Below, in pieces: positions 5,691 to 6,339 of a stretch of 6,339 bases of DNA. Both the position numbers and the translations under genes were made by a program. The stretch comes from an uncultured Rhodobacter sp. (GTDB lineage: Bacteria; Pseudomonadota; Alphaproteobacteria; Rhodobacterales; Rhodobacteraceae): contig CALGTJ010000021.1 of the NCBI GenBank assembly GCA_937901435.1, positions 1 through 6,339 on the forward strand, written 5' to 3'. The notes below the pieces were generated by a model. The model was given only the letters and a program-made list of their open reading frames with translations. It did not search any database and was not told the DNA's origin. How positions within the stretch are numbered: the first letter of the stretch is position 1; each line of letters starts with the position of its first letter.

Positions 5691-6339
5691 TCAGAGGGTC
5701 ATGCCGCTGGCGCGAAAATCCAGACCGTCGACCCCCCGCAGATAGATCTCGAAAAACTCGGTGAAAGTGGCGACCAGCGGCGGCAGCACGTCATAGGGCG
5801 GGTAAAACAGCGTCAGCCAAAGCGGCTGGATCTGCCACTCCTCAAGGATCTTGACAACCTCGCCCCGCGCCAGCCCCTCTGACAGGATGAAATCGGGCAA
5901 GACCGCGATTCCATTACCGGATGTGACCAGACCGAATAAAAAATCACCGCTGTTGCTGACCACGGATGTTCCGGCACGGATGCTGCGCTTTTGCCCGGCC
6001 TTGCTGAAACTCCAGACCTCTGGCCCCTCTTGTGGCGCATAGGACAGGCAATAGGGCGGGTCCAGATCGTCGGGCGTCTCGGGACGCGGGATCCGGTCAA
6101 ACAGCCTGGGGGCCGCGATGGCGTGCCGGGGCACCTCGCAGATCTTGCGCCAGATCGTCGATTTATCGCTGGGTGGCCCGGACACGCGGATCGCCAGATC
6201 ACAGCCCTCTTGCACGATGTCAATCAAGGCATCGGTCAGCTTCACATCCAGCGAGATATTGGGATAGGCGAGGCGAAAACTGTCAAACAGCCCCGGCAAC
6301 AACCGCAGACCCAGCGACATCGGCGCGTTTATCGACAGA
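5691..6339 (-). CDS. LysR-type transcriptional regulator, C-terminal part (5' truncated by window edge)
   Basis: The frame stays open to the right edge: codons before the ATG at 6320 read LSINAP, typical of the strand that opens the LysR effector domain (…LSINAPMSLGLRLLPGLF), so that ATG is internal. About 215 residues of the substrate-binding domain are present: PLLPxF-like start, FRLAYPNISLDVKLTD, a DLAIRVSGPPSDKSTIWRKI block, CLSYAPQEGPEVWSF, the VVSNSGDFLFGLVTSGNGIAVLPDF hinge region (key residues N and G, with GIAVLPDF) and a C-terminal helix. The DNA-binding winged-helix (about 85–90 residues) would lie beyond the window. The second half follows the pattern of the CrgA/DmlR-like subgroup common in proteobacteria. 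Target genes and effector are unknown; LysR genes often control a divergent neighbour, which would be outside the window. It converges with the exported-protein gene, with only 27 bases between stops. Confidence 0.92.
   Translation of the reverse strand, partial: LSINAPMSLGLRLLPGLFDSFRLAYPNISLDVKLTDALIDIVQEGCDLAIRVSGPPSDKSTIWRKICEVPRHAIAAPRLFDRIPRPETPDDLDPPYCLSYAPQEGPEVWSFSKAGQKRSIRAGTSVVSNSGDFLFGLVTSGNGIAVLPDFILSEGLARGEVVKILEEWQIQPLWLTLFYPPYDVLPPLVATFTEFFEIYLRGVDGLDFRASGMTL

Overview
The window looks like an ordinary chromosomal stretch of an alphaproteobacterium, most likely of the Rhodobacterales (Roseobacter group). This rests on the moderately high G+C, the radA–cvpA–purF neighbourhood, the character of the proteins (a PurF with an acidic propeptide, a BioY) and weak or variable Shine-Dalgarno sites. 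The lineage is an inference from sequence character; no search was run.

Left part (1–3465, all + strand): the 3' end of radA (DNA repair / recombination ATPase, Lon-like C-terminal domain), a cvpA membrane protein with a good ribosome binding site 21 bases downstream, a LysE/RhtB-type exporter, and purF (amidophosphoribosyltransferase, first committed step of purine synthesis). The PurF is of the iron-sulfur, propeptide-processed class. The exporter gene separates cvpA from purF, which are adjacent in E. coli.

Middle (3466–4266): purF and the minus-strand bioY converge on a 10-bp perfect hairpin with a T-run on each side. It is a stronger terminator in the bioY direction. Between it and the bioY stop lies a long imperfect palindrome of about 65 bases, which is the most REP-like element in the window. 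bioY (biotin-binding S component of an ECF transporter) stands alone without bioM/bioN and has a recognisable promoter with a perfect TTGACA −35 box.

Right part (4267–6339): a short-chain dehydrogenase/reductase-like protein of the YciK kind that keeps Tyr/Lys but lacks the usual Ser and the NAG motif, followed by a plausible terminator; then a small exported protein with a His/Met-rich N-terminus and a clear internal duplication (62-residue offset), for which I recognise no function; then, converging on it from the minus strand, the C-terminal part of a LysR-type regulator cut by the window edge.

I see no RNA genes, CRISPR arrays, insertion sequences or phage genes. The genes are mainly housekeeping and do not form one pathway. 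The points most worth following up are the exported duplicated protein, the palindromic element after bioY, and the atypical SDR.
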